A stretch of 64,000 bases of DNA from the NCBI RefSeq assembly GCF_038502225.1, contig NC_091341.1, positions 5,652,525 through 5,716,524 on the forward strand. The letters run 5' to 3'. Each line of letters opens with the position of its first letter. Positions within the stretch are counted from its first letter, which is position 1. Positions 39,530-51,635 of the stretch are shown here, piece by piece. The stretch is from Cherax quadricarinatus. Lineage: Eukaryota > Arthropoda > Malacostraca > Decapoda > Parastacidae. A program made the position numbers and the translations under genes. Under the pieces are notes generated by a model that did not search any database, was not told where the DNA came from, and saw only the letters and a program-made list of their open reading frames with translations.

Positions 39530-40035
39530 TTTAAGGGGTGTTGTTGTGAGGGGGTGCTTTTTGAGGGGGGGCTGTTTTGGGGGGTGCGGGGAGGGGGTCT
39601 GTTGTAAAGGGGGGGCTGTGAGGGGGGCTGTTTTGAGGGGGGGCTGTTTTGAGGGGGCGTTTTAGGGGGGGAGGGGGTGCTGTGGGGGTGCCCGGGGGGT
39701 GCTGTGAGGGGTGCTGTTTTGGGGGTGCTGTGTGGGGGGCCGAAGGGGGGGGCTGGAGGGGGGGCTGTTTTAAGGGGGTGCGTTGGAGGGGGGGCTGGTG
39801 GGGGTGCTTTTTGAAGGGGGCTGCGGGGGGTTGCTGGGAGGGGGGTGTTTTGAGGGGGGGCGGTTTTAGGGGGTGGCTGTTGTGATGGGGGCGTTTTAGA
39901 GGGTGCTGTTTTGGGGGGAGGTTTTTTTGGGATACCGCTGTTTTGAGGGGGGGCCGTTTGAGGGGGGGCTGTTTTGAGGGGGGCGGGGGGGTGCTTTTTG
40001 AGGGGGGCTTGTGAGGGGGTGGAGGGGGTTCCCCG
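39530..40035. repeat. G-rich tandem repeat (gctgttttgaggggggg)
   Basis: Units of about 16-20 bp such as ggctgttttgagggggggct and ggggtgctttttgagggg are repeated some 28 times with irregular G-run length. The 180-codon minus-strand ORF (Pro/Lys/Ser repeats) is an artefact. G-run irregularity may partly be sequencing error. Confidence 0.85.
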
Positions 40036-40229
40036 CTGTTTTGGGGGTGTCTGCCTGCTGAGTGAGGGCCCAAATTAAACCCAAATTTTCAATTGAGTAC
40101 ATTTGAAATTTAATTAATTTTGGGACCATTTTTAAAATCGTTCGTGTATCTTAGTGGGGGAAATTTTTAGTGATCTAGCGCCATGTTCGTTGTTTAAAAA
40201 AAATTTTTTTTTATTGGAAGATAGGGATC

Positions 40230-41560
40230 TACCGACGGGTTTTTACGTCCACTCATCCCCGCCACAAAATCAGGGACTGAGTGCAGTTTCCTCACTGCCC
40301 AAAATCAGGTCTGGTGTAGTGTTCACTCATCCCCGCCAAGGTCAGTGTTGGGGTGCGGTTCACCATCCAGCCACAAGGTCAGTGTCTGAGTGCGTTTCAC
40401 CATCAGCCACAAGATCAGGATGGGCCGGGGTTCACCATCCTAGCCACGGTCAGTGTCGAGGCAGTGGGTTTACCATCCAGCCCAAGATCAGGGACTGAGT
40501 GGTTTCACCATCCAGCCACAAAATCAGTGTACTGAGTGCCAGTGTTTACTCATCCCCGACAACAGGGCGAGGCGGTCACCATCCAGCCCACAAGGTCGGA
40601 CTGAGTGCCAGTGTTAATCCTAGCCACGCGACTGGGCAGTGTTCACTCATCCAGCCCCAAGATCAGTTCTGAGTGCAGTGTTCCCATCCTGCCACAAGAT
40701 CAGTGTTTTTGTGTTCACTCATCCAGCCCCGTCAGGGACTGGTCAGGCACTCATCCAGCCCGGCAGTGTCTGAATGCTAGTGTTCACTATCGCCACAAGA
40801 TCAGGGATTTAGGCCAGTGTTCCCCATCCAGCCACAAGATCAAACATGCAGTTACCCATCCACCCCAAGATCAGTGTACTGAGTGCCAGTGTTTCCCATC
40901 CAGCCCAAGGTTAGTGTACAGTGCTAGGTTTCCCATCCTGGGGCCCCAAATCAGGGCTGAGTGCAGTGTTACCATCCCAGCCCCGATAGTGTACTGGGGG
41001 CGTGTTCCTCATCCAGCCAAAGATAGTGTACCAGGTGCCAGTGTTCACTCATCCCCGCCACAAGATCGACGAGGGAAGTTTAATCCAGCCACAAAATAGT
41101 TTTAGTGTAGTGTTTTCCCCTCCCGCCACAAGATCATGTAGTGGGATAGTGGGGCACCATCCAGCCAAAGATCTTTCAGGTGCAGTGTTCACCATCCAGC
41201 CACAAGATCAGTGCTAGTGCCAAGTTATCATCCCCGCCACAAGATCGTGTACTATGCAGTGTTACCATCCCGCCAAAGATCAGTGTACTGAGTGCCAATG
41301 TTCCTCATCCCGGGACAAGATCATGTCTAGGGGGTGTTCCCATCCAGCCCAAGATCAGTGGGACTGAGTGCAATGTTCACCCTCCTAGCCCCAAAATCAG
41401 TGAATGAGTGCCAATGTTCACCATCCCCAAAAAGATCAGTGTACTGAGTGCCCTGTTCACTCATCCAGCCACAAGATCAGGGCTGAGTGAGTGTTCACCA
41501 TCCGCCACAAGATCAGTGTACAGGGGCAGTGTTACCATCCTAGCCCAAGGGCCCCAGCTT
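40230..41560. repeat. ~42-bp minisatellite with many indels
   Basis: The ideal unit appears to be cagtgttcactcatccagcc followed by acaagatcagtgtactgagt and gc. About 30 units occur, but nearly every one lacks different small pieces, so unit length varies from about 30 to 44. The several ORFs across it are artefacts. Confidence 0.85.
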
Positions 41561-43985
41561 CCTCATATGTACAAAAAAGGTACCTTGGAAACCCAAAAGA
41601 CACATGGACATTTTACTGTGGTAAATTATCTCACAGGATTTTTGTCCTTTTTTAAAAATTGTCATAATTCACAAATTACAAATCACCCTTTCAACTCCTG
41701 CAATACTGAAAAACCCCCACAAAGGAAAATGTTGATGGAGTTGACTTATTGTCCGGAAAGCATTATTTAAAGATGAATAAAATTTCCCGGGGAAAAAAGA
41801 AACCTCATCAGCATAATTTTCATCAGATGGGGGAAAAAATCATGGATTGGGCCAAACTTTACGTTCTCACTGTTTTTTTTTGTTCAACCAAATTTTTCAA
41901 CAAAAAAATGACTATAGGACGAAGCTCACTAACCATTATAACCCAATTTAATATGGATCATTTCGAATCAAATATACTCACAAAAATCAACCCCCAAGTA
42001 TTATGGTTTCAAATTGGATATATTTCTGTCTGGGGGAAAACTTAGGCATTCTTTATATTCTTTAATCAAAAACCCCTAGTACCAACTATTAAAACAATTA
42101 TCATCAAGGAAGCGCTGCCCATGGTTATACAGCGTCTGTGGGGTATGGGAATATTCAGGCTTAATTAGAGAACTGGGGCACAGAGCCAGTTTCCCGATCA
42201 AACCCTCACCAGCGTCAAAGGGAAACCTTTTGAGGGGCCATTAAATTGTTTGGAAAAGGCACAAATAAGTAACTTTTCAAATACCAGTTCTTAAAGGAAA
42301 ACTAAAATTCACAAAAGAAAAACCCCACAACCCCCAAAAACCATTTCTCAGTCATCACCCCCATAAAAAGAAAAAAAAAAATCCAACCTTTCCTTGTGTC
42401 AGGAACGTCTCCCGCCAAACAAAAGAATGGAAAAATAATGTCTTTGGGCGATAATAATTATGATAATTTTTTAAGTTTTAATTAAAAATAAAAAAACTTG
42501 GCCCTGTGGTTTAAGAGATGCTGGGGCAGGATATCTTATGCCCAGGATGGTTTTCTTTATGTTTTTTAAGAAAATTTTTTTTCCTGGGTGGGAAATGTTC
42601 GTCTGATGTTTTGGGGAAATTTCCCGTACTACTTGGTCGGGACCACAACTCAGATTTCAGAGGTGAGGGGTCCAATGTCCCACTATGTCCAGTAGACAGG
42701 GATCTTGCTCCAGCTAACTAGCGCTACCCTGGTTGACCAGGACAGCAACAGAACTGATTATAAGAAGAAGAAAGATAAAGGGTGGTATTCTACTCAGACT
42801 GGTAACCATGTAAATCAGTAACACAGAATAGAAATATTCCTGTAGATTACCTTACCTGATCAGGAGAAGAGTAGAGGTGAAGCGATTCTCCAAACTTCAA
42901 CCACACCACTTAAGATTAATAATACCAGGTAGAAATTAAAGCAAATCAGACCTAGGAACTGAAGTTTCGCCTCAACCCACTAGATGGAAGTGTGGGCAGT
43001 AACATGCTAATGGTTCCTGGGTGTTTGAACAACCATAACCCCTTTTTTTTAACCCTTCAGGAGGCAGGCAGACCAAAATGCGAATTTGAAAGTGATTTCC
43101 TATGAGGGGATAGAGCCGCTGGATGTAAGGTCACTGACGCCATCTAAATGGAGTTGTAAAGTACGTGTCGAGCAATTGAAGATATGCGAAGGCCGAGTAA
43201 ACTCAGTCCTGCCCTTTAGCGGATAATAATTTAAAATGTTGCAAGGTTGCAATTGTTAAAAAAAAAAAAATTATTATACAAGCAAACAATATAAAAACAT
43301 AAATGGAACCTGTTTCTGAGCAATTTGTAGCATTAAAAAATTTTATGGAAATATTTATATGCCAAAACTTGAAACATCACTCAAACGGGCAGGTCCGAGG
43401 TATTCGGTCCTCTTTTGTTACTTTTTCATTTGCATGGTGCAATCTTATTATGCTTCACAACGTCTTTATATATATATCAAAATATAGCTAAACTATTCAT
43501 TTATGCACTAGACACACAAATCAGTACTTACTGACATTATAGAGGATGAAATGCAGAGTATATGAGGAACACTCGACGAAAAACACAAGTCTGGGCGGCG
43601 CCAAGCTAGAAGTGTTTACATTTTGCTCTCTCGACCAATGGGAAGCAAGGAGATGCCATCGCCTTTAGCTGGAGCGACTCAGGGAAGGCTTGTGATTGGT
43701 CAGAAATAGAGAATGGAAACCCAGATGTGCTGGGGAGTAGGAGGACATGGCAAAAACCACGCTCTCAGGACCGAGTAAACTAGGTCCTGCTTTTCCCTCA
43801 CACACTGAGATCCTTCATGATATGCATCCCCATGCTGGTGCAAGAAGAGAAAGACAACAAAGCAGACAAAGACAAGTTCTTAAAATTAGTCATATTATTC
43901 CAGCAAGGTATTTTGAAAAAGTAAAATGCCACCAAACTCATTTCATACCAAACAAATTAAGCAGCTGGTATTCCAAGAGGCACAA
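41561..43985. other. 2.4 kb without a recognisable gene
   Basis: Contains the interspersed repeat at 42065-42240. ORFs of 60-120 codons (41408-41770, 41749-42045, 42518-42721) show no domain. An 87-codon ORF (43747-44010) preceding the foldback is also unrecognised. Runs of A and T and small deletions suggest reduced base quality up to about 42700; 42720-43985 looks cleaner. Confidence 0.4.
42065..42240. repeat. Interspersed 'AAGCGCTAAACC' repeat, eroded copy
   Basis: The blocks tatcatcaaggaagcgctgc, ggttatacagcgtctgtggg, attcaggcttaattagagaa, actggggcacagagccagtt and aggggcca follow the same order as 54020-54185. No coding content. Confidence 0.65.
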
Positions 43986-43987
43986 AA

Positions 43988-44150
43988 CTAGACACACGAG
44001 CGACAGTTGAGTATCTTTATTGTTGATGAAATGTTTGGCCTACACACATATTTGGAGTGAAAGTATTACGAAGTGACTGAAGAAGCGGTTGTGTAGGCGA
44101 AACGTTTCAGTCAAAACTAAATATACTCAACTGTTACGTGTCTCTTACTC
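43988..44150. repeat. Short foldback of the GGCGAAACGT family
   Basis: The left part gacacacgagcgacagttga plus gtatctttatt and the right part taaatatactcaactgttac plus gtgtctc are inverted repeats. Inside them gaaatgtttggcctacacac is the inverse of gtgtaggcgaaacgtttcag. The loop is about 45 bases. This is a compact (~150-bp) version of the element at 28086-28528. Confidence 0.75.
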
Positions 44151-44618
44151 TTCAACTTGTCTGTATTAAGTATATACCATTTTCAACATACGAAAAACTA
44201 GTTTCAATTGAGACACAATGAATATACAAAAGCGTTTAAAGCACGAGGTCAGTCAGTGCAAGAAATAACGAAGGTTTGATCCTGTGTCTGATAATCGCCT
44301 GCAGTCTTTTAGTTAGCTGTTGGTACTTGCATGAAAGTAAAGAGCACTGAACATAGAAGGTGAAGGTGAATTGGAGCACAGGTAAGATAAAAAGATAAAG
44401 CAGGTGAGAGAGACTGTGCATGAAGTGAGACATGTTTCAGAAAAAGAGAAATGGTGGGGTGAAACAGCATGGGAAACAGCAGATAGAGAGAGTGAGGGAT
44501 GGGGGATGCCGTTCACCACGGCTGTCAGCCCAGGTTTATCTGCCTTGATCATGCTAAACACCCAGTCCCCGCCCCCGTTCCTTGTTTTTGTGGCGAGGTC
44601 AGTCACAGTGTTTGATCT
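44151..44618. other. No gene recognised
   Basis: Unique-looking sequence. The overlapping ORFs on both strands (44313-44739) run into the (TG)n tract and carry no domain. Confidence 0.45.
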
Positions 44619-44637
44619 GTGTGTGTGTGTGTGTGTG

Positions 44638-44667
<30 letters not shown>
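44619..44667. repeat. (TG)n microsatellite
   Basis: About 24 TG units with one ggtg interruption, followed by a G-run. Confidence 0.95.
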
Positions 44668-44668
<1 letters not shown>

Positions 44669-45632
44669 GGGGAGGGGGTAGCAGAAAAGAAAAATGTTTT
44701 CGAATGCCACAAAAACCCCCCCAAATTTCCACAAATTAAACAGGAAGGGGGGGGAGTGGCAGATGTCGAGATAATTTAAACTGCTAAACGGGAAAAAAAA
44801 GTGGAAGGAAAAAGAATTTTTTTGGTATAGTTTCTGAGGACGTGAAGAAGTAACGGGTTTAAGGGCCCCCCAATATATTTTTGGGAACAAGATGAACTTC
44901 GGGAAACCTGCAATGCAATATGAGATTTTAACTTTAGACAGACTGAGGGAGTAATTTAAAGAATTTTTCATCTAGCAACTTTTTTTGAAATGGCTCAGAA
45001 TTGTTTTTAAAAAAAGTTTGGAAAGGAACTAAAGAGGAAAAAATGCCTAATTGGGTTTCGTTTGAAAAGGACAGACTGCTCATTTTCAATATATCATGAA
45101 TTCCTTTGATAACTATCATGTTTAAGTCCCGATTTTTTTTTCCGCGATTTTTCGGGGTGAGGTTACCCTGGAGTTAGAAGATCTGCCCCGAGATTATCCT
45201 GGGAAAAGTTATGGAGAGACTCCCCAAAGACGTTTTTCGCAAGTTCAATGATAACTGGCTGAGAACTGACTGATTGATGATTAATGAACCTGTACAAACT
45301 TGAGAACTATGTAGAAAGTTTTACGACCAGTAGCTCCAGACCAGTACAGAGAAGAAGGGGGGATGAGGGGTTTTAGGTAATCTCCTCATCCTGAGTCATG
45401 ATGTCCATCAATCTTGAAAAAGATAGTTAAGTATGGGGGAGGTAAAGGAAAAAAAAAAATGGTTTTGGAACCAGGCTGCCCAGCTTTTGTGGATTTGTTT
45501 GAGTGGGTAAGAGAGCCCTGGAAAACTTGCCCATCTCAGTAGAACAGTCCCGCTGACTGGGGTTTATCCGATATATCATCTTGTTTCTGGGGGTACATTT
45601 ATATATATATATTTTTTTTTTTTTTTACCAAA
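44668..45632. other. Spacer, low-quality sequence
   Basis: No gene. A scrap at 45355-45425 (aggtaatctcctcatcctga, gtccatcaatcttgaaaaag) matches the interior of the foldback at 28190-28250. A short (TA)n plus T-run at 45600-45627 corresponds to the 3' tail of the following minus-strand RTE copy. Confidence 0.5.
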
Positions 45633-47845
45633 GGCCGATTCCACCAAAGGGGGGGCGAAAAAAAAACTTTCACCATCATTCACCCATCACTTCTTCCAGA
45701 AGGGGCCTTTTCACTCCCGTTTTTTAAAATGCAACAAACCCCTCCTTCAGAGTGGGGACTGTATTCCCCTCTCCAGGACCGTCCGGCCCCCGGGTTTCCC
45801 GAACCCCAAAAGATTTTGCTCACACCCAACAGCACGCAAAAAAACCATTTGTCTCCATTCACCCCATCAAACACGCTCACGATGCCTGCTGGAAGTCCAA
45901 GCCTCGCACAAAAAAACCTCCTTCCTCCTAACCCTTTCCAGGCCACCTACCCCGCCTTCCTTTCCACTACAGATGATCCCTTTTGAAGCATTCTGTTTGC
46001 CCATTCTCTCTAATGCCCAACCCCCTCAAAAACCCCTTCCCTCAGCCCTAAAACAGTTTGGTAACCCCGCACCCCTTTCCCCCAAACAGAATTCTCTGCA
46101 TTTATTCACACCAAAATTGCCCTGAATGACACCCCGCCTCCACCCTTTCCCCTCGTGCAACTTTCATCACCCACGTCACACCCATTAAGATTGGAAAAAC
46201 TATACCCCCACTTTCCCCTCTTCCCTCCAAGGCAAAGTTCTTGTCCCCAAGATCCGGCCCCACTACTCTTTTCCCCATAATTTAACCCCTATTTTTTAAA
46301 GACCCATCCGCTGAATCCATCCAAAAATTCAAATTCCCCCCCCCCCCATACTTTTCCCCCTCCAACTGATATTCAATCTTTCATCACCTAATTTTTTTGT
46401 TACCCTTTTAACCTTACTTTCCTGTATTCACTTTTAATTTTTTTTCTTTGCCCCCCTACCAAACACCCCCAATTTTGAACCCCTTTTCAAAATTTCCCCC
46501 AAGAGCCGTGTCATCAGCAAAGAGATTGAAACCCCACTTTGTGTGTGATTCTTTATCTTTAACCCACGCCCCGCCCAAAACCCCCATTTACTTCTCTTCA
46601 ACCCCATCTATAAATAATTTAAAAAACCACAATCCACATCCTTTTCTAAGGCCACTTTTTTCTGGGAAAAAATTTTTTCCAACATACTCTAACCTTACCC
46701 CCACTATCCTCGTAAAACCTTCACTGCTGTAACCACCCCCTACACCTACACTTCAAATTTTGACTTCCCCATCCACCCCCGCTACGCCCTTTTTCCCAAA
46801 ACCATAAATGCCACAAAGACCCTTTTTGCCTTTTCTAAATACTGCACTTATATGTTTATGTAAACACCTGGTCCAACACCCCCTCCTTCCTAAAGCCTCC
46901 TTTTTATTCCATCCTATTCTCCGTCTTACCCTTTTTCTTTCAATTTTAACTCACCATACACTTTTCCAGGGACACCCAACAGACTTTTCCCCTATAATTT
47001 TTACCCTTTTTTTCCCTTTGCCCTTTATAAAAGGAACTATGCATGTTTTGCCAATCCCCGGATTACCCTTCCATAATTTATTTAAAAAATTAAAAACCAC
47101 CCAAAACTATATCCCCACCGCTTTTAACATTTCATCTTTATCCCATCAATTTGGCGCCCCCCTCTTTTTTTTACGCCCCAAATTCCCACACTCACAACTG
47201 ACTCTTCCTCACCCACAAGATGTTATTCCCCCTGCCCTTAAGAAATCCCGCTTCCCTATCTTCATCAAAATTTAACAATTTTCAAAAATTCCCTTTCCCT
47301 CTTCCCAAATTTTCTCCCTTTAATAACTCTCTCTCCATTTTTTAAATGAAAATCCATTTGTTTCTAGGCTTTTTTAAATTGAATTACCCAAAACTTTTTT
47401 TTATTTTCAAAAAATTTGTTGAAAATCTCACCCACCCCCTCATTTGTTTTTTTACACTTCACCACTCTCTTTTCTTTTTCTCCATATATTTTTCCTTTTC
47501 ATACTTTACTTTTTAAAAAATTCAATGCTAACTTTTTTTCCCTTTTCTACTTTTAAAACATCTTCCACCAATGCCCTCTTTCCTGACCCCCTTTCCTGTA
47601 ACCACAAACTTCGTGAACACTCAAAACACATTTTAAAACCCCAACCCTTTGACCCCATTTCCCATGCTTTTATTAGCCCATTATCCCCAAAGCTGTTTTT
47701 ATCTTTCCCCCAACCCTCTTTTTTTTATAAACCTTTTCCTCTTCCTTGATGCTTCTATTCCCCTTTGTATCCATCTACCTTTACTCTCAGGAGCTACAAC
47801 TAGAAAGTGATCTGATATATCTGTGGCCCTCTATAAACATGATAT
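45633..47845 (-). pseudogene. RTE-like LINE copy C, truncated and corrupted
   Basis: Collinear, in inverse, with 23090-25575 of the intact RTE element from the 3' UTR (ccaccaaaggggg, caccatcattcaccc near 45650) through RT and into the endonuclease (gaaagtgatctgatatatct near 47805-47825 is the inverse of the AGATATATCAGATCACTTTC block encoding the SDH motif). The 5' end is cut by (TA)n. The sequence shows an extraordinary density of one-to-three-base deletions and C- or T-run substitutions relative to copy B, so the longest frames are meaningless. Biological decay and assembly error cannot be separated here. Confidence 0.85.
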
Positions 47846-47853
47846 ATATATAT

Positions 47854-47891
<38 letters not shown>
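47846..47891. repeat. (TA)n microsatellite
   Basis: TA repeats with one phase shift (ata ata) lie between truncated RTE copy C and MITE copy 2. Confidence 0.9.
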
Positions 47892-47896
<5 letters not shown>

Positions 47897-48266
47897 CCAA
47901 AGAATAGGCAGAACCTTCCATCTTGGCTTAAATAACAACGTTCATCTTGCAAATGGGACAAGTGAAAATTTGTATGATAATTCCCCAAAATCATTCTGAA
48001 CCTAACAAAAAAAATATATTTCACTGTGTTTGTTTAGTATTAAATTATTGTAAACAAACTAAAATATATTTAGTTGGAAGCTAAAATAAATTGAGTTTGT
48101 TTTAATAAGGTTATGTAAGTTTCTAATTTCCTTTGGTACAAAATTATAAATTTTTACATCAACGTTAATGAAAAATATATCTTAAACGTGAAGAAAAAAA
48201 TTTTAAAAAGGGACTTAATTTAAATGAGTTCTTAGCAATTGACCAGTTTTACATATTCGGCACGAC
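47892..48266 (-). mobile_element. MITE copy 2 (inverted)
   Basis: This is the reverse complement of 12947-13327. The terminal tattcggcacgac is intact at 48254-48266; the other terminus is eroded (ttgccaaagaataggcagaa). Both sides are (TA)n. Several small indels fit the general low quality of this neighbourhood. Confidence 0.85.

Positions 48267-48342
<76 letters not shown>
48267..48342. repeat. (TA)n microsatellite
   Basis: About 36 TA units lie between MITE copy 2 and an RTE 5' end. Confidence 0.95.
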
Positions 48343-48345
<3 letters not shown>

Positions 48346-48347
<2 letters not shown>

Positions 48348-48530
48348 TTAGAAGGTTGGTAGACAGCAACCGCCAGGAAGTACTACCTGCCAAGTGAGTG
48401 TAAAACGAAAGCCTGTAATTTTTTTTACATGATGGTAGGATTTCTGGTGTCCTTTTTCGCCCTCATGAACATGCAAGTTTTCCCAGGTACGTCTTGCTAT
48501 TTCTACGTACACTTAGGTCAAAATCACATC
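48346..48530 (+). repeat. RTE 5'-UTR, isolated 5' end
   Basis: The segment agaaggttggtagacagcaa, tacatgatggtaggattt and tacgtcttgctatttctacg is collinear with 22003-22180 at the start of RTE copy B. It stops abruptly at the CR1 3' end. The matching RTE 3' end lies on the far side of the CR1 element at 52690-52775. Confidence 0.8.
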
Positions 48531-48684
48531 ATAAGAACATAAGAACATAAGAAAGGAGGAACACTGCAGCAGGCCTGTTGGCCCATACTAGGCAGGTCCT
48601 TTACAATTCATCCCACTAACAAACATTTGACCAACCCAATTTTCAATGCTACCCAAGAAATAAGCTCTGATGTGCAAGTCCCAC

Positions 48685-51621
48685 TCAAATCCAACCCCTC
48701 CCACTCATGTACTTATCCAACCTAAATTTGAAACTACCCAAGGTCCTAGCCTCAATAACCCAACTAGGTAGACTGTTCCACTCATCAACTACCCTATTTC
48801 CAAACCAATACTTTCCTATGTCCTTTCTAAATCTAAACTTATCTAATTTAAATCCATTACTGCGGGTTCTCTCTTGGAGAGATATCCTCAAGACCTTGTT
48901 AATATCCCCTTTATTAATACCTATCTTCCACTTATACACTTCGATCAGGTCTCCCCTCATTCTTCGTCTAACAAGTGAATGTAACTTAAGAGTCTTCAAT
49001 CTTTCTTCATAAGGAAGATTTCTAATGCTATGTATTAATTTAGTCATCCTACGCTGAATGTTTTCTAACGAATTTATGTCCATTCTGTAATATGGAGACC
49101 AGAATTGAGCTGCATAATCTAGGTGAGGCCTTACTAATGATGTATAAAGCTGCAGTATGACCTCTGGACTTCTGTTGCTTACACTTCTTGATATAAATCC
49201 CAGTAATCTATTTGCCTTATTACGTACGCTTAGGCATTGCTGTCTTGATTTAAGGTTGCTGCTTACCATAATCCCCAAGTCCTTTTCGCAATCTGTATGG
49301 TTAAGTTCTACATTATTTAACTTATAAGTGCTAGGGTTATGGACACTCCCGAGCTTCAGAACCTTGCATTTATCTACATTGAACTGCATCTGCCACTTTT
49401 CTGACCAAGAGTAGAGTTTGTCTAAATCCTCCTGAAGTTCCCTAACATCTACGTTTGAATCAATTATCCTACCTATCTTCGTGTCATCGGCGAATTTGCT
49501 CATATCACTAGTAATTCCTTCATCAAGATCATTGATATATATTATAAACAACAACGGGCCCAAGACTGATCCCTGTGGAACGCCACTTGTTACTGATCCC
49601 CACTCGGATTTAACCCCATTTATGGACACTCTTTGCTTCCTGTCTGTGAGCCATGATTCGATCCACGAGAGCACCCTTCCCCCAATGCCATGAGCTGCTA
49701 CTTTCTTCAACAGTCTTTGGTGAGGAACTCTATCAAATGCCTTACTAAAATCTAAGTAAATAATATCAAATTCTTTATCGTGGTCAACAGCCTCAAAAGC
49801 TTTACTGAAGAAAGTTAATAAATTAGTTAGACAGGACCGGCCTCTTGTGAATCCATGCTGAGTATCTTTAATCAAGCTATGCTTATCGAGATGGCTTCTT
49901 ATAATCTCAGCTATAATTGACTCTAGTAATTTGCCTACAATTGAGGTCAGGCTTATTGGGCGGTAATTTGACGGTAACGACTTGTCCCCTGTTTTAAAAA
50001 TAGGAATTACATTAGCCATCTTCCACATATCAGACACTGCACCTGTTTGAAGAGATAAATTAAAAATATTAGTTAATGGTTCACAGACTTCCATTTTGCA
50101 TTCCTTAAGAACCCTTGAAAAAACCTCATCAGGACCCGGTGACTTATTTTGCTTCAGTCGGTCTATCTGCTTCACAACCATTTCACTAGTGACTGTGATG
50201 TTACATAATTTATCTTCTTCTGATCCACTATAAAAATTAATTACCGGAATATTATTAGTGTCTTCCTGTGTAAAAACCGAGAGAAAATAATTATTTAAAA
50301 TCGAGCACATTTCATTCTCTTTGTCAGTAAGATGCCCATAGTTATTTTTAAGGGGACCTATCTTATCTCTGACTTTTGTTCTATATACCTGGAAAAAACT
50401 TTTTGGGTTAGTTTTAGAATCCCTAGCAACTTTAATTTCATAGTCCCTTTTAGCTTTTCTTATCCCCTTTTTAATGTCCCTCTTAATGTCAATATACTGA
50501 TTCATAAGATGACCCTCGCCTCTTTTGATACGCCTATAAATTCCTTTCTTATGCCCTAGTAGATATTTCAGCCTATTATTCATCCATTTTGGGTCATTTC
50601 TATTTGATCTAATTTCCTTATAAGGGATAAACGTTCTTTGAGCAGCATGTATTGTGTTCAGAAAACTGTCATATTGATAGCTCTCTTCGTTACCCCAGTC
50701 AACAGATGATAAGTGTTCTCTAAGCCCATCGTAATCTGCTAAGCGAAAATCTGGGACTGTTACTGAGTTATCCCTACTATCATACTTCCATTCAATTCTA
50801 AATGTAATTGATTTGTGGTCGCTAGCACCCAGTTCCTCTGAAACTTCTAAATTATTAACAAGGGATTCATTGTTTGCCAGAACTAAGTCAAGCAGGTTAT
50901 TTCCCCTTGTAGGTTCTGTCACAAACTGCTTCAAAAAACAATCCTGAACTACTTCTAAGAAATCGTATGATTCTAAATTCCCAGTCAAGAAATTCCAATC
51001 AATATGACTAAAGTTAAAGTCTCCTAGAATTACTACATTATCGTGCCTTGTGGCCCTAACAATTTCCTCCCATAGTAGTCTCCCTTGGTCCCTATCTAAA
51101 TTTGGGGGACGGTATATCACACCTAAAATTAATTTTTCATGCCCCTCTGAAAATTCTATCCAAACAGACTCTGTATGTGTTACTTCAGACTTAATACCCG
51201 TTTTTATGCAACAGTTCAAGCGATCTCGGACATACAATGCCACCCCACCCCCCTTCCCGATACTTCTATCTACTTGGAACAATTTAAAACCCTGAATGTG
51301 ACATTCTGCAGGCATGTCCCGACTTTTTGAGTTAAACCACGTCTCAGTAATGGCAAATACATCTATGTTACCTGCACTAGCAACTAGTCTCAACTCGTCC
51401 ATCTTATTCCTAGCACTGCGACTATTTGTGTAATATATACTTAAGGACCCTCCACTCTCTTTACCCTTCCTGCTCCTTTCTGTTATTCCACTAAACTTAT
51501 TACTGTCCTTGTCAATTAGTGCCACTGGCTTTCCAATATCCTCCTCATTTTGCCTATTACTAGTTCTCCTAGTACTCATGTTACTACCCTGCGACTTCAC
51601 AGTTTTCCCGCCAAAACCCAT
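48685..51621 (-). CDS. CR1-like ORF2: endonuclease plus reverse transcriptase
   Basis: A 978-codon uninterrupted ORF starting with ATG at 51621, about 15 bp after the ORF1 stop. The first 60 residues are polar linker. The endonuclease runs from about 60 to 275: YYTNSRSARNK (around 65), ITETW (90-94), VILGDFN (197-203), NNLLDLVLAN (about 241-250) and SDH (267-269). The RT runs from about 480 to 760: NYRPISLTS (552-560), YLDFSKAFD (622-630), GVPQGSVLGP (680-689) and KFADDT (709-714). The C-terminal domain includes RPHLDYAAQFWSPY. Length and order fit CR1 ORF2. All catalytic motifs appear intact, so the protein could be active if expressed. Confidence 0.92.
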   Translation of the reverse strand: MGFGGKTVKSQGSNMSTRRTSNRQNEEDIGKPVALIDKDSNKFSGITERSRKGKESGGSLSIYYTNSRSARNKMDELRLVASAGNIDVFAITETWFNSKSRDMPAECHIQGFKLFQVDRSIGKGGGVALYVRDRLNCCIKTGIKSEVTHTESVWIEFSEGHEKLILGVIYRPPNLDRDQGRLLWEEIVRATRHDNVVILGDFNFSHIDWNFLTGNLESYDFLEVVQDCFLKQFVTEPTRGNNLLDLVLANNESLVNNLEVSEELGASDHKSITFRIEWKYDSRDNSVTVPDFRLADYDGLREHLSSVDWGNEESYQYDSFLNTIHAAQRTFIPYKEIRSNRNDPKWMNNRLKYLLGHKKGIYRRIKRGEGHLMNQYIDIKRDIKKGIRKAKRDYEIKVARDSKTNPKSFFQVYRTKVRDKIGPLKNNYGHLTDKENEMCSILNNYFLSVFTQEDTNNIPVINFYSGSEEDKLCNITVTSEMVVKQIDRLKQNKSPGPDEVFSRVLKECKMEVCEPLTNIFNLSLQTGAVSDMWKMANVIPIFKTGDKSLPSNYRPISLTSIVGKLLESIIAEIIRSHLDKHSLIKDTQHGFTRGRSCLTNLLTFFSKAFEAVDHDKEFDIIYLDFSKAFDRVPHQRLLKKVAAHGIGGRVLSWIESWLTDRKQRVSINGVKSEWGSVTSGVPQGSVLGPLLFIIYINDLDEGITSDMSKFADDTKIGRIIDSNVDVRELQEDLDKLYSWSEKWQMQFNVDKCKVLKLGSVHNPSTYKLNNVELNHTDCEKDLGIMVSSNLKSRQQCLSVRNKANRLLGFISRSVSNRSPEVILQLYTSLVRPHLDYAAQFWSPYYRMDINSLENIQRRMTKLIHSIRNLPYEERLKTLKLHSLVRRRMRGDLIEVYKWKIGINKGDINKVLRISLQERTRSNGFKLDKFRFRKDIGKYWFGNRVVDEWNSLPSWVIEARTLGSFKFRLDKYMSGRGWI

Positions 51622-51635
51622 ACCACTAATTATTC

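Noticed and set aside
39531..40073. 180-codon proline-rich ORF
   Set aside because: It is a translation of the C-rich strand of a tandem repeat (PPPLKTPP-type), with unreliable homopolymer lengths.
44404..44739. Opposed ORFs across the (TG)n tract
   Set aside because: Half of each peptide is a Cys-Val or Thr-His dipeptide repeat from the microsatellite; the remainder has no domain.
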